From Rhodoglobus sp. (GTDB lineage Bacteria; Actinomycetota; Actinomycetes; Actinomycetales; Microbacteriaceae), in NCBI GenBank assembly GCA_025464445.1, contig JAODLY010000038.1, positions 1-34,194 of the forward strand: a DNA stretch of 34,194 nucleotides. The letters are read 5' to 3'. The position numbers and the translations under genes were made by a program. Shown here piece after piece: positions 1-8,957 of this stretch (its first letter is position 1; each line of letters begins with the position of its first letter). The notes beneath the pieces are model-generated. The model searched no databases, was not told the origin of the DNA, and saw only the letters and a program-made list of their open reading frames with translations.

Positions 1-1265
1 CCGACAGGAAGACCGGTTTCGCGGCGGAGGATGAGGCGCTCGCCGACCTCATCTCCGGCGACCAGTTCCGGGCATCCATCTACGCGTTCAACCTTGTGCA
101 GAAGCGAGCGAAGCGACCGGCCGGTGCGCCGGACAAAGCGCTTGCCCGCAAGCTCACCAAGGTGGGGGTGATCGGGGCCGGACTCATGGCCAGTCAGTTC
201 GCGCTGCTGTTCGTTCGTCGCCTGCAGGTGCCCGTGGTCATCACCGACCTCGACCAGGAGCGGGTCGACAAGGGTGTGAAGTACATCCATGACGAGATCG
301 ACGCTCTCACGTCGAAGGGGCGAATCTCCGCGGATGAGGCCAACCGGCTGCAGGCGCTCGTCACCGGAACGACCAACAAGGCCGATTTCGCCGACTGCGA
401 CTGGGTCATCGAGGCCGTGTTCGAGGAACTCGGCGTGAAGCAGGACGTCTTCGCCGACGTGGAACAGTACATCTCCCCCGAGGCGATTCTCGCGACGAAC
501 ACCTCGTCGCTGTCGGTCGAGGCGATCAGCTCGAAGCTGAAGCATCCTGAGCGGGTTGTCGGGTTCCACTTCTTCAACCCGGTCGCGGTCATGCCGCTCA
601 TCGAGGTGGTTCGCACCCCCGCGACGACCGACGTGGCGCTGTCCACGGCGATGGTCACGGCGGCGGGGCTGCGGAAGAATGCGGTCATCACGAAAGACAC
701 TCCCGGGTTCGTGGTCAACCGCATCCTCGCGAAGGTGTTGGGTGAGGCGATGCACGCCGTCGACACCGGCACCCCGTTCGAGGTCGTCGAGGAGTCGACG
801 CGGCCGTTCGGCCTGCCCATGACCCCGTTCGAGCTGCTCGAGCTGGTCGGGCTCAAGGTGGGCGCCCACGTGCTCGACACCCACCACGCGGCGTTCCCCG
901 ACCGCTTCTTCGAGAGCGCAAACCTGCACAAACTCGCCGACCTCGGGCACATCTTCGAGCGCGATGCGAAAGGCAAGATCAAGGGCATCGACAAGAAGGC
1001 CCTCGAGATCGTCGCCGGTGGCACGACGCTCATGACCGCGTCGGAACTGCAGATCCGCATCGAGGACGGCCTCGCCGACGAGATCCACCGTATGCTGCTC
1101 GACGAGGTCGTCGCCGCGGCAGAAGACATCGACCTCTGCCTCATCCTCGGCGCCGGGTATCCCTTCCAGATGGGCGGCGCGACGCCGTACCTCGACCGTG
1201 TCGGCGCCTCGGAGCGCGCCTTCGGCGACACGTTCCACCACCCGAAGATCGTCGGCGTCAAGTAG
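1..1265 (+). CDS. FadB/FadJ-type 3-hydroxyacyl-CoA dehydrogenase, C-terminal part of a probable hydratase-dehydrogenase fusion (5' end outside window)
   Basis: The reading frame is open from base 3 and runs into the window from the left, so the GTG at 96 is probably internal. The visible part is the NAD-dependent 3-hydroxyacyl-CoA dehydrogenase module of fatty acid beta-oxidation, which oxidises L-3-hydroxyacyl-CoA to 3-ketoacyl-CoA. Seen in the sequence: a Rossmann dinucleotide motif (VGVIGAGLMASQ), the TNTSSLSV segment, the catalytic-His motif GFHFFNP followed by MPLIEVV, and the all-helical C-terminal domain to the final GVK. The residues before GTG 96 (QFRASIYAFNLVQKRAKRPAG) look like the linker after an enoyl-CoA hydratase domain, as in actinobacterial fusion proteins of about 700 residues. 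That the missing 5' part encodes the hydratase is inferred. The gene ends 15 bp before repeat element A. Confidence 0.9.
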   Translation, partial: DRKTGFAAEDEALADLISGDQFRASIYAFNLVQKRAKRPAGAPDKALARKLTKVGVIGAGLMASQFALLFVRRLQVPVVITDLDQERVDKGVKYIHDEIDALTSKGRISADEANRLQALVTGTTNKADFADCDWVIEAVFEELGVKQDVFADVEQYISPEAILATNTSSLSVEAISSKLKHPERVVGFHFFNPVAVMPLIEVVRTPATTDVALSTAMVTAAGLRKNAVITKDTPGFVVNRILAKVLGEAMHAVDTGTPFEVVEESTRPFGLPMTPFELLELVGLKVGAHVLDTHHAAFPDRFFESANLHKLADLGHIFERDAKGKIKGIDKKALEIVAGGTTLMTASELQIRIEDGLADEIHRMLLDEVVAAAEDIDLCLILGAGYPFQMGGATPYLDRVGASERAFGDTFHHPKIVGVK

Positions 1266-1280
1266 CGGCGGTTCGCGCGC

Positions 1281-1360
1281 CGAAAACGCAGGAGATTCGC
1301 GCTCAATCGTCGCGTTTGTGATCACGGCGGCAGTTTCGGGCCGTATCTCCTGCGTTTTCG
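1281..1360. repeat. Inverted-repeat element A (16-bp perfect arms, 80 bp overall)
   Basis: Left arm CGAAAACGCAGGAGAT at 1281-1296 and its perfect reverse complement at 1345-1360 enclose a 48-bp spacer. The element begins 15 bp after the stop of the upstream dehydrogenase gene. Its right half encodes the C-terminal tail and stop codon of the convergent DUF559 gene. The same arms recur at 2369-2454, 5910-5985 and, degenerate, at 18287-18363. No target-site duplication is evident. Confidence 0.85.
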
Positions 1361-2278
1361 TTGCGTGCGAGGACGGTATGGATGCCGGCGGCGGCGCGCG
1401 GCGAGAGCCGCGTCATCCGCGACGGCACGCTCGATCGCGGCCATGACCCTCGGCCAGTCGGTGTAGAGCTGCCGGTACCCGAAATGGAGCACGCGGTCGC
1501 CGCGGATGGCCATGGCTGTCGCCCGGTCGAGATCGTTCTGCCACGAGCTGGCCGAATCGCCCGTCCAGGACGGATCGTGCTGCGCGCCGTCGATCTCCGC
1601 GTACAGGTGGGCGGAGAGCCGGAAATCGAAGCGGCCGACCCCGGGAATGCGGACCTGCTGTTGGCAGGTTCGTCCCGCATCCGCGAGCCACAGGCGGAAG
1701 AAGGTCTCGCCGTGCGATTCGTCGAGCGCGCTGGCGAGCTGCCGCCAGCCTCGCACCCTCGCAGGCGCTCCCTCGAAGATCGCGTCCAGGGCGGACGGCG
1801 TGAGCAGCCTCATCGTGAGCGCCGCGCCGCAGCAGGCGAGCGCGACATCCCGGGATTCGGTGACGAGCACCGCGAGGAGCGCGTCCGCCAGGGAAGTGCG
1901 CCAAGGCGTGCCCCCGCGTGCCCGATCGACCCAGTGCGTGGCGACTCCGGCGAGCGGGCCGAGCCGCACCCGCCGGTCGACCGGATTACGCAGCCGACTC
2001 GCCGTTGCTCGAACCGCAACGTGCAGGAGCGGCCGGCGCGGTACCGGCAGCCCGTACGACTCAAGGGCCGAGAGCGAGGTGAGCCGACCGCCGACCCGCA
2101 CCGCTCGGATACCCGCCTCCGGCGCGTCCGGCACCGAATACCGGCCGTGCCGCACGCGGAAGATGCGCTTGGACGCGAGGGCGGCGCGGAGGTGTCCGTC
2201 CGTGTAGCCGAGCGCGAGCAGGTCTCGTCGGCGCAGGAAATACCCGTGACTGCGGAGAACTTTGTCGAGAGGCGGCAT
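1322..2278 (-). CDS. AbiEi-like winged-helix / DUF559 (Vsr-like endonuclease fold) protein
   Basis: A 318-residue protein of a type common in Microbacteriaceae. The N-terminal part (about residues 1-70) resembles the winged-helix start of AbiEi-type antitoxin proteins. The C-terminal part (about 185-285) is a DUF559/Vsr-like PD-(D/E)xK nuclease fold: Asp218 in GRFDFRL, then Glu228-x-Asp230 in YAEIDG, His234, and a following helix with an Asn-Asp-x-Asp-Arg pattern. Catalytic geometry therefore seems intact, but the substrate is unknown and I do not assign a toxin-antitoxin role. A purine-rich GGGGG stretch precedes the ATG. The last residues, from about QRKRRRY to the stop, are encoded by repeat element A, so the C-terminus was probably changed by that element. 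The gene stands alone on the minus strand, between elements A and B. Confidence 0.75.
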   Translation of the reverse strand: MPPLDKVLRSHGYFLRRRDLLALGYTDGHLRAALASKRIFRVRHGRYSVPDAPEAGIRAVRVGGRLTSLSALESYGLPVPRRPLLHVAVRATASRLRNPVDRRVRLGPLAGVATHWVDRARGGTPWRTSLADALLAVLVTESRDVALACCGAALTMRLLTPSALDAIFEGAPARVRGWRQLASALDESHGETFFRLWLADAGRTCQQQVRIPGVGRFDFRLSAHLYAEIDGAQHDPSWTGDSASSWQNDLDRATAMAIRGDRVLHFGYRQLYTDWPRVMAAIERAVADDAALAARRRRHPYRPRTQRKRRRYGPKLPP

Positions 2279-2368
2279 CCCCCAACGATCCGCGAATGGA
2301 TGCCGCGGCGGTCCGCATCACGCGGCCTCGTGGATAACCCCGGCTCCCGCCGCCCGTCGCGGAGCAGC

Positions 2369-2454
2369 CGCCGAAAACGCAGGAGATACTCGTCGCCGCG
2401 CACGTTTCGGGACGCAATGACGCGTTCTGCGACGTATCTCCTGCGTTTTCGGCG
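2369..2454. repeat. Inverted-repeat element B (21-bp perfect arms, 86 bp overall)
   Basis: Arms at 2369-2389 and 2434-2454 are perfect reverse complements over 21 bp and contain the core CGAAAACGCAGGAGAT shared with element A. The spacer is 44 bp. It lies in the 216-bp gap between the start of the DUF559 gene and the end of the aldo-keto reductase gene (40 bp from that stop codon). Nothing else recognisable is in this gap. Confidence 0.87.
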
Positions 2455-2494
2455 AACCCGAACGCGAACGCCAACGCGAACGGGGGCGCCCGGG

Positions 2495-3468
<974 letters not shown>

Positions 3469-3472
<4 letters not shown>

Positions 3473-3855
3473 GCGTTTGTCTCTGCCTTTTCCTTGTACA
3501 GGGCGATCTTCTTGTCGATCGCCGTGAGGCTTCTCGTGATCTCGTCGAGCTGCGCGAGCACGGCGATGCGGTGCAGCAGCAACAGCTCCATGCGCTCCCC
3601 GGATGTCGCGTCTCCGCGCCGCGCGAGGTCCACGTATTCCCGCACCCGCGCGATGGGCATGCCCGTAGAACGCAGCTTGGTGAGGAATCCCACCCAGTTG
3701 ACGTCGCGCTCTGTATAACGCCGGTGCGTGGATGAAGCGCGATCGACGGGAACGAGCATGAGCCCTTCGCGCTCGTAGTAGCGCAGCGCGTGGGTCGACA
3801 GGCCGGTGGCCTCGGCGACCTGGGCGATCGACATCCGGGTGTCGGTGATTGTCAT
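3469..3855 (-). CDS. MerR-family transcriptional regulator
   Basis: A 128-residue MerR-type activator. The N-terminal winged helix (IAQVAEATGLSTHALRYYER, then RRYTERDV) is canonical and is followed by a long dimerisation helix of about residues 75-125. There is no cysteine, so thiol or metal sensing through cysteines is excluded for this protein. It is the first gene of a two-gene unit with the downstream aldo/keto reductase (ATGA overlap). Its own promoter (3862-3892) carries the hallmark 19-bp spacer with a palindrome between -35 and -10, so autoregulation and activation of the reductase are likely. The first ATG is preferred because the -10 box lies 6 bp upstream, giving a leaderless transcript. 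The ligand is unknown; aldehydes or other electrophiles are a guess from the neighbour. Confidence 0.93.
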
Positions 3856-3861
3856 GAATTC

Positions 3862-3892
3862 AGGCTAGAACTTAGAGTGCGCTCTAAGTCAA
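3862..3892 (-). promoter_or_regulatory. MerR-type promoter and operator of the merR-AKR operon
   Basis: On the minus strand a -35 box TTGACT (3887-3892) and a -10 box TAGCCT (3862-3867) are separated by 19 bp, the over-long spacing typical of MerR-activated promoters. The spacer holds a palindrome at 3871-3888 with arms CTTAGAG/CTCTAAG around 4 bp. The -10 box ends 6 bp before the merR ATG, so the mRNA is probably leaderless. The whole site sits in the 46 bp between the dxs stop and merR. Confidence 0.8.
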
Positions 3893-3901
3893 AGCCGCAG
3901 G

Positions 3902-5842
3902 TTATTCGCGGGCGACGCGGCTCTCGATGTCCTCTTCGGAGGGCAGCGGCCGGGCCACGGGGATCTTGCTGCCAAGCACCTGGGCAACCACATCCCGCGC
4001 GATGTTCTGCGCCGTGAGACCCACCTGCTCGAGGATGTGCTCCCTGCTGCCATGGCCGAGAAACTGGTCGGGCAGGCCGAGTTCGGTCACGGCGGTGTCC
4101 ACGCTCGCCGCGCGCAGGTCCTGCCTGATCCGCGTTCCGATGCCGCCGACCCGCACCCCGTCTTCGATCGTGACGACGAGCCGGTGCTGCGCCGACAGCT
4201 CGATGACGCTGGGCGGCACCGGTACGACCCAGCGCGGATCGATGACCGTTGCGCCGATGCCCTGGGCCGCCAACCGCTCGGCGACCTCCAGCCCGAGTTT
4301 GGCCATCGGCCCGACGGTGACGATGAGCACGTCGCGGTGGGGCGCCTCGCGCAGCACGTCCACCCCGTCGGCGGTGCGCCGCGCCGCCTCATACTCGCGC
4401 CCGACTGTGCCCTTCGAGAAACGCAGCACCGTGGGGGCATCCTCGACAACGACAGCCTCACCGAGTTCTTCGCGCAGGCGCGTGGCATCCCGAGGGGCAG
4501 CGATGCGGATGTTCGGCACGACCTGCAGGATCGCCAAATCCCACATGCCGTGGTGACTCGGGCCGTCCGGACCCGTTACGCCGGCGCGGTCGAGCACGAA
4601 CGTGACGCCAGCCTTGTGCAGCGCGACATCCATGAGCACCTGGTCGAAGGCGCGGCCCACGAATGTCGCATACATGGCGACAACGGGATGCAACCCGCCG
4701 AACGCGAGGCCGGCGGCCGAGGTCACGGCGTGCTGTTCCGCGATACCCACGTCGAGCACACGATCGGGGTACTTCTCCGCGAAGCGGTAGAGGCCAGTGG
4801 GGCGCAGCATGGCCGCGGTGATGCCGACAAGTCTCGGGTTTGAGTCGGCGAGGTGCACGATCTCGTCGGCGAACACCGAGGTCCATGACGGGTTGCTCGG
4901 CACCTCGATCGGTTCCCCGGTTTCTGGGTCGATCTGTCCGACGGCGTGGAACTGGTCGGCAGTGTCGAGCAGGGCTGGCTGGTAGCCCCTGCCCTTCTCG
5001 GTGATGGCGTGCACGATCACGGGGGCGCCGTAGTTCTTTGCCTGCTCGAGGGTCTCGGTGAGCGCCTTGATGTCGTGCCCGTCGATGGGCCCGAGGTACT
5101 TGATGTCGAGGTTGGAGTACAGCGCCTCGTTGTTCGTGAGGCGGGCCAGGAACCCGTGGGTGCCGCCGCGGATGCCGCGGTACAGAGCCCGGCCGGGTGC
5201 GCCGAACGCGTAGAAGACCTTTCGGCTCGTGGAGTACAGGTTGCGATACGACCGGCGGGTGCGCACGTCGTTGAGAAAGTGCGCCATGCCGCCGATCGTC
5301 GGGGCGTACGAGCGACCGTTGTCGTTGACGATGATCACGAGATTGCGGCTGTTGTCGTCGCTGATGTTGTTGAGGGCTTCCCAGGTCATCCCCCCGGTGA
5401 GCGCGCCGTCACCGACTACCGCCACGACGTGCCTGTCGCCCTGGCCGGTCATGGTGAATGCCCGCGAAATTCCGTCGGCCCAGGACAGCGAACTGGAGGC
5501 GTGCGAACTCTCGACGATGTCGTGTTCGGACTCCGAGCGCTGCGGATACCCCGCGAGGCCGCCCTCCTCGCGCAGGTGGCTGAAGTCCTGCCTCCCGGTG
5601 AGCAGTTTGTGCACGTAGCTCTGGTGCCCGGTGTCGAAAACTATCGCGTCCTGCGGCGAGTCGAACACCTTGTGCATCGCGATTGTCAGCTCGACGACGC
5701 CGAGGTTCGGCCCGAGATGACCACCGGTCTTCGAGACCTCGCGCACCAGGAACTCGCGGATCTCCGCAGCGAGTTCGACGAGCTGCTCCTGCGTGAGGCT
5801 GTCCAGGTCCCTGGGACCACCGATGTTCTCGAGCAGGCTCAT
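3902..5842 (-). CDS. dxs: 1-deoxy-D-xylulose-5-phosphate synthase
   Basis: A 646-residue thiamine-diphosphate enzyme that condenses pyruvate with glyceraldehyde 3-phosphate, the first step of the MEP pathway to isoprenoid precursors. Visible features: TSKTGGHLGPNLG-type N-terminus (His42), FDTGHQSY (His73), the ThDP/Mg motif GDGALTGG (144-151) continuing to NDNGRSY, the central DRAGVTGPDGPSHHG region, and a C-terminal transketolase-like domain. Length is normal. Position: monocistronic or first in a leftward unit, with the merR-AKR pair starting 46 bp downstream from its own promoter. A -10-like TAGAGT lies 6 bp upstream of the ATG, so the transcript is probably leaderless. No Shine-Dalgarno of clear strength is present. 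Confidence 0.97.
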   Translation of the reverse strand: MSLLENIGGPRDLDSLTQEQLVELAAEIREFLVREVSKTGGHLGPNLGVVELTIAMHKVFDSPQDAIVFDTGHQSYVHKLLTGRQDFSHLREEGGLAGYPQRSESEHDIVESSHASSSLSWADGISRAFTMTGQGDRHVVAVVGDGALTGGMTWEALNNISDDNSRNLVIIVNDNGRSYAPTIGGMAHFLNDVRTRRSYRNLYSTSRKVFYAFGAPGRALYRGIRGGTHGFLARLTNNEALYSNLDIKYLGPIDGHDIKALTETLEQAKNYGAPVIVHAITEKGRGYQPALLDTADQFHAVGQIDPETGEPIEVPSNPSWTSVFADEIVHLADSNPRLVGITAAMLRPTGLYRFAEKYPDRVLDVGIAEQHAVTSAAGLAFGGLHPVVAMYATFVGRAFDQVLMDVALHKAGVTFVLDRAGVTGPDGPSHHGMWDLAILQVVPNIRIAAPRDATRLREELGEAVVVEDAPTVLRFSKGTVGREYEAARRTADGVDVLREAPHRDVLIVTVGPMAKLGLEVAERLAAQGIGATVIDPRWVVPVPPSVIELSAQHRLVVTIEDGVRVGGIGTRIRQDLRAASVDTAVTELGLPDQFLGHGSREHILEQVGLTAQNIARDVVAQVLGSKIPVARPLPSEEDIESRVARE

Positions 5843-5848
5843 CCTTCG

Positions 5849-5854
5849 ACTCTA
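5849..5854 (-). promoter_or_regulatory. -10 box of a probable leaderless dxs promoter
   Basis: TAGAGT on the minus strand ends exactly 6 bp before the dxs ATG, which puts the transcription start at the start codon. The identical hexamer with identical spacing precedes the PAC2-family gene (30716-30721). A convincing -35 box is not visible. Confidence 0.5.
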
Positions 5855-5909
5855 ATGCGGTGCCCCGCGATGTCCACTTCGCCCGGCCGCCGCGCCACCC
5901 GCCGCCCCC

Positions 5910-5985
5910 AAAACGCAGGAGATGTTTGCCGGATGACGCGAAATGGTGCGCAGGACGGGCATCCCATGTATTTCTCCTGCGTTTT
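5910..5985. repeat. Inverted-repeat element C (13-bp perfect arms, 76 bp overall)
   Basis: AAAACGCAGGAGA at 5910-5922 and its exact reverse complement at 5973-5985 flank a 50-bp spacer. It lies in the 157-bp gap between dxs and acnA, 14 bp after the acnA stop codon. The arms match the core of elements A and B; the spacer sequence differs apart from a short ATGACGCG-like centre. Confidence 0.83.
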
Positions 5986-5999
5986 CGTTCGGGGCGGGG

Positions 6000-8819
6000 C
6001 TACACGAGCGAGCGCAGCACGTACTGCAGGATGCCGCCGTTGCGGTAGTAGTCCGCTTCGCCGGGGGTGTCGATGCGCAACAGGGCGTCGAACTGCACTA
6101 CCTGCTTGCCGGCGGGCGATTGCGCGGACGGGGTCGCCGTCACGTGGAGTGTCTTGGGTGTGCGGCCCTCGTTGAGTTCCTCCACCCCGGAGATGTCGAT
6201 GACCTCGGTGCCGTCGAGCCCGAGCGAGGCCCACGTCTCCCCCGCCGGAAACTGCAGCGGCAGCACGCCCATACCGATCAGGTTTGACCGGTGGATGCGC
6301 TCGAAGCTCTCCGTGATGACAGCCTTCACGCCGAGCAGCGAGGTGCCCTTGGCCGCCCAGTCGCGCGAGGAGCCGGAACCGTACTCCTTGCCGCCGAGGA
6401 TCACGAGTGGGGTGGCGGATGCCGCGTAGTTCTGGGCAGCATCGTAGATGAACGCCTGCGGGGCATCCGGCTGCGTGAAGTCCCGGGTGTAACCACCCTC
6501 GACATCGTCCAGCAGCTGGTTGCGCAGGCGGATGTTCGCGAACGTGCCACGGATCATCACCTCATGGTTGCCGCGGCGCGAGCCGTAGGAGTTGTAGTCG
6601 GTGCGCGCGATGCCGTGCTCATCCAGGTACTTGCCGGCCGGGCTGTCCGCCTTGATCGAGCCGGCCGGGCTGATGTGGTCGGTCGTTACCGAGTCGCCGA
6701 GCGTGGCGAGCACGCGCGCGCCGGTGATGGATGCCACTGGCGTGATCTCGATCGTCATGCCGTCGAAGTATGGGGGCTTGCGCACGTACGTCGACTTCTC
6801 GTCCCACTCGAATGTGGACCCTGTCGGGGTCGGCAGGTTCTTCCAGCGGTCGTCGCCGTCGAACACGCCCGCGTATTCGTGGGTGAACATCTCGGTGTCG
6901 ATGGACGAATCGATTGTCGACTGCACCTCGGCGGCATCCGGCCAGATGTCCTTGAGGAAGACATCATTGCCCTCGGTGTCTTTACCGAGGGAGTCGACCT
7001 CGAAGTCGAAGTTCATCGAGCCCGCGAGGGCGTAGGCGATGACCAGCGGCGGGGAGGCCAGGTAGTTCATCTTCACATCGGGGTTGATGCGGCCCTCGAA
7101 GTTGCGGTTGCCGGAGAGCACCGCGGTGACGGCGAGATCGTTCTGGTTGACGGCGGCCGAGATCTCGTCGAGCAGCGGCCCCGAGTTGCCGATGCATGTC
7201 GTGCAGCCGTAGCCGACGGTGTAGAAGCCGAGGTCTTCGAGGTAGGCGGTGAGGCCGGCCTTCTCGTAGTAGTCGGTAACTACCTTCGAGCCGGGCGCGA
7301 GCGTGGTCTTGACCCACGGCTTGGCCTTGAGCCCCTTCATGCTCGCGTTGCGGGCCAGCAGGCCGGCGGCGAGCATCACTGACGGGTTCGAGGTGTTCGT
7401 GCAGCTCGTGATCGCAGCGATCGCCACGGCGCCATGGTCGAGCACGAATCCCTCGCCGGTGCCGAGCACCACTTCGGTCGGGTGGGACACCGTCGCCGGC
7501 GCATGGCTCGCATGCACGTGCGACTTCGTGTGGGCGGTCTCTTCGTCCTGCGGCGTGAAGCCGATCGGGTCGGACGCGGGGAAGCTGGCTTCCACGGCGG
7601 CATCCACCATGGACATGCGGGTCGGGTCGGCGTATGACGCGAGGTCGATCTCGAACTGGTGCTTCGCGTTGCTGAGCTCTACGCGGTCTTGCGGGCGCTT
7701 CGGGCCGGCAATCGACGGCACGACGGTGCCGAGGTCGAGTTCGAGGTATTCGCTGAACACCGGCTCGATCGACGGGTCGTGCCAGAGGGTCTGCAGCTTC
7801 GCGTATGCCTCGACGAGCGCGACTTGCTCTTCGCTGCGGCCGGTGAGCCGCAGGTAGTCGAGCGTCACGTCGTCGATGGGGAACATCGCTGCCGTGGAGC
7901 CGAACTCGGGGCTCATGTTGCCGATGGTCGCGCGGTTTGCCAGCGGCACGGATGCCACGCCCTGCCCGTAGAACTCGACGAACTTGCCCACGACCCCGTG
8001 CTTGCGCAACATCTGGGTGATTGTCAGCACAACGTCGGTCGCGGTCACGCCGGTGGGAATCGACCCGCTGAGCTTGAAGCCGACGACCTTGGGAATGAGC
8101 ATCGAGACGGGCTGCCCGAGCATCGCGGCCTCCGCTTCGATGCCGCCGACGCCCCAGCCGAGCACACCGAGCCCGTTGACCATCGTTGTGTGGGAGTCGG
8201 TGCCCACGCAGGTGTCCGGGTAGGCGCGCAGCACGCCGTCAACCGTGCGGGTGTAGGTCACGCGGGCAAGGTATTCGATGTTCACCTGGTGCACGATGCC
8301 GGTTCCGGGCGGAACGACCTTGAAGTCGTCGAACGCCGTCTGACCCCAGCGCAGGAACTGGTAGCGCTCGCCATTGCGCTCGTACTCGATCTCGACGTTG
8401 CGCTCGAGGGCGTCTTCGGTGCCGAACAGGTCTGCGATTACCGAATGGTCGATCACGAGCTCCGCCGGCGCGAGCGGGTTGATCTTCGTCGGGTCGCCGC
8501 CGAGGGCGCTCACCGCCTCGCGCATTGTCGCAAGGTCGACGATGCACGGCACGCCGGTGAAGTCCTGCATGACGACTCGCGCGGGGGTGAACTGGATCTC
8601 GGTGTCCGGTTCAGCGGTGGGCACCCACGATCCGAGCGATTCGATCTGCGAGCGCGTGACGTTCGCCCCGTCTTCGGTGCGCAGCAGGTTCTCGAGCAGC
8701 ACTTTGAGGCTGAATGGGAGCTTGTCGTAGCCGGCGACTTTGTCGATCCTGAAGACCTCATAGTCGGTGGAGCCGACCGTGAGAATGTCCTTCGAACCGA
8801 AGCTGTTGACTACTGGCAC
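6000..8819 (-). CDS. acnA: Aconitate hydratase A
   Basis: A 939-residue monofunctional [4Fe-4S] aconitase of the AcnA/IRP type that interconverts citrate and isocitrate in the TCA cycle. The cluster ligands are Cys473 ([10 protein letters not shown]) and Cys539/Cys542 ([11 protein letters not shown]). The C-terminal swivel domain contains the substrate-binding [10 protein letters not shown] segment. I chose the GTG at 8819 (giving [10 protein letters not shown]) because AAGGGAG lies 6-7 bp upstream and family members begin about there; the upstream ATG at 8849 would add ten unconserved residues. The gene is flanked downstream by repeat element C and upstream by a 138-bp promoter region containing a palindromic operator candidate (8933-8950). 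Full length, no anomalies. Confidence 0.96.
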   Translation of the reverse strand: MPVVNSFGSKDILTVGSTDYEVFRIDKVAGYDKLPFSLKVLLENLLRTEDGANVTRSQIESLGSWVPTAEPDTEIQFTPARVVMQDFTGVPCIVDLATMREAVSALGGDPTKINPLAPAELVIDHSVIADLFGTEDALERNVEIEYERNGERYQFLRWGQTAFDDFKVVPPGTGIVHQVNIEYLARVTYTRTVDGVLRAYPDTCVGTDSHTTMVNGLGVLGWGVGGIEAEAAMLGQPVSMLIPKVVGFKLSGSIPTGVTATDVVLTITQMLRKHGVVGKFVEFYGQGVASVPLANRATIGNMSPEFGSTAAMFPIDDVTLDYLRLTGRSEEQVALVEAYAKLQTLWHDPSIEPVFSEYLELDLGTVVPSIAGPKRPQDRVELSNAKHQFEIDLASYADPTRMSMVDAAVEASFPASDPIGFTPQDEETAHTKSHVHASHAPATVSHPTEVVLGTGEGFVLDHGAVAIAAITSCTNTSNPSVMLAAGLLARNASMKGLKAKPWVKTTLAPGSKVVTDYYEKAGLTAYLEDLGFYTVGYGCTTCIGNSGPLLDEISAAVNQNDLAVTAVLSGNRNFEGRINPDVKMNYLASPPLVIAYALAGSMNFDFEVDSLGKDTEGNDVFLKDIWPDAAEVQSTIDSSIDTEMFTHEYAGVFDGDDRWKNLPTPTGSTFEWDEKSTYVRKPPYFDGMTIEITPVASITGARVLATLGDSVTTDHISPAGSIKADSPAGKYLDEHGIARTDYNSYGSRRGNHEVMIRGTFANIRLRNQLLDDVEGGYTRDFTQPDAPQAFIYDAAQNYAASATPLVILGGKEYGSGSSRDWAAKGTSLLGVKAVITESFERIHRSNLIGMGVLPLQFPAGETWASLGLDGTEVIDISGVEELNEGRTPKTLHVTATPSAQSPAGKQVVQFDALLRIDTPGEADYYRNGGILQYVLRSLV

Positions 8820-8932
8820 TGTCGTCTCCCTTGCTGACCTGCGTCCCATCCTCGCCGCCAGTCGAACCGGCTGCCAGCAAGGTAAGCCTAAGGCCGCGAA
8901 CCGCCGCTGAACTCGGATGCCGCGGTCAAAAG

Positions 8933-8950
8933 TATCTTGATATCGAGATA
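8933..8950. promoter_or_regulatory. Near-perfect 18-bp palindrome upstream of acnA, candidate MarR-type operator
   Basis: TATCTTGATATCGAGATA is self-complementary except for one pair. It lies 8-25 bp after the end of the P-type ATPase gene and about 115 bp upstream of acnA, next to an A/T-rich stretch that can supply a -10 (GATACT on the minus strand). The shape resembles MarR-family operators. In Streptomyces the MarR protein TamR controls aconitase, but identity of the regulator here is only inferred. Confidence 0.55.
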
Positions 8951-8957
8951 GTTTATC

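Noticed and set aside
194-1306. Minus-strand open frame of 370 codons opposite the 3-hydroxyacyl-CoA dehydrogenase gene
   Set aside because: Ser/Arg-rich shadow of a well-supported gene, without any recognisable domain.
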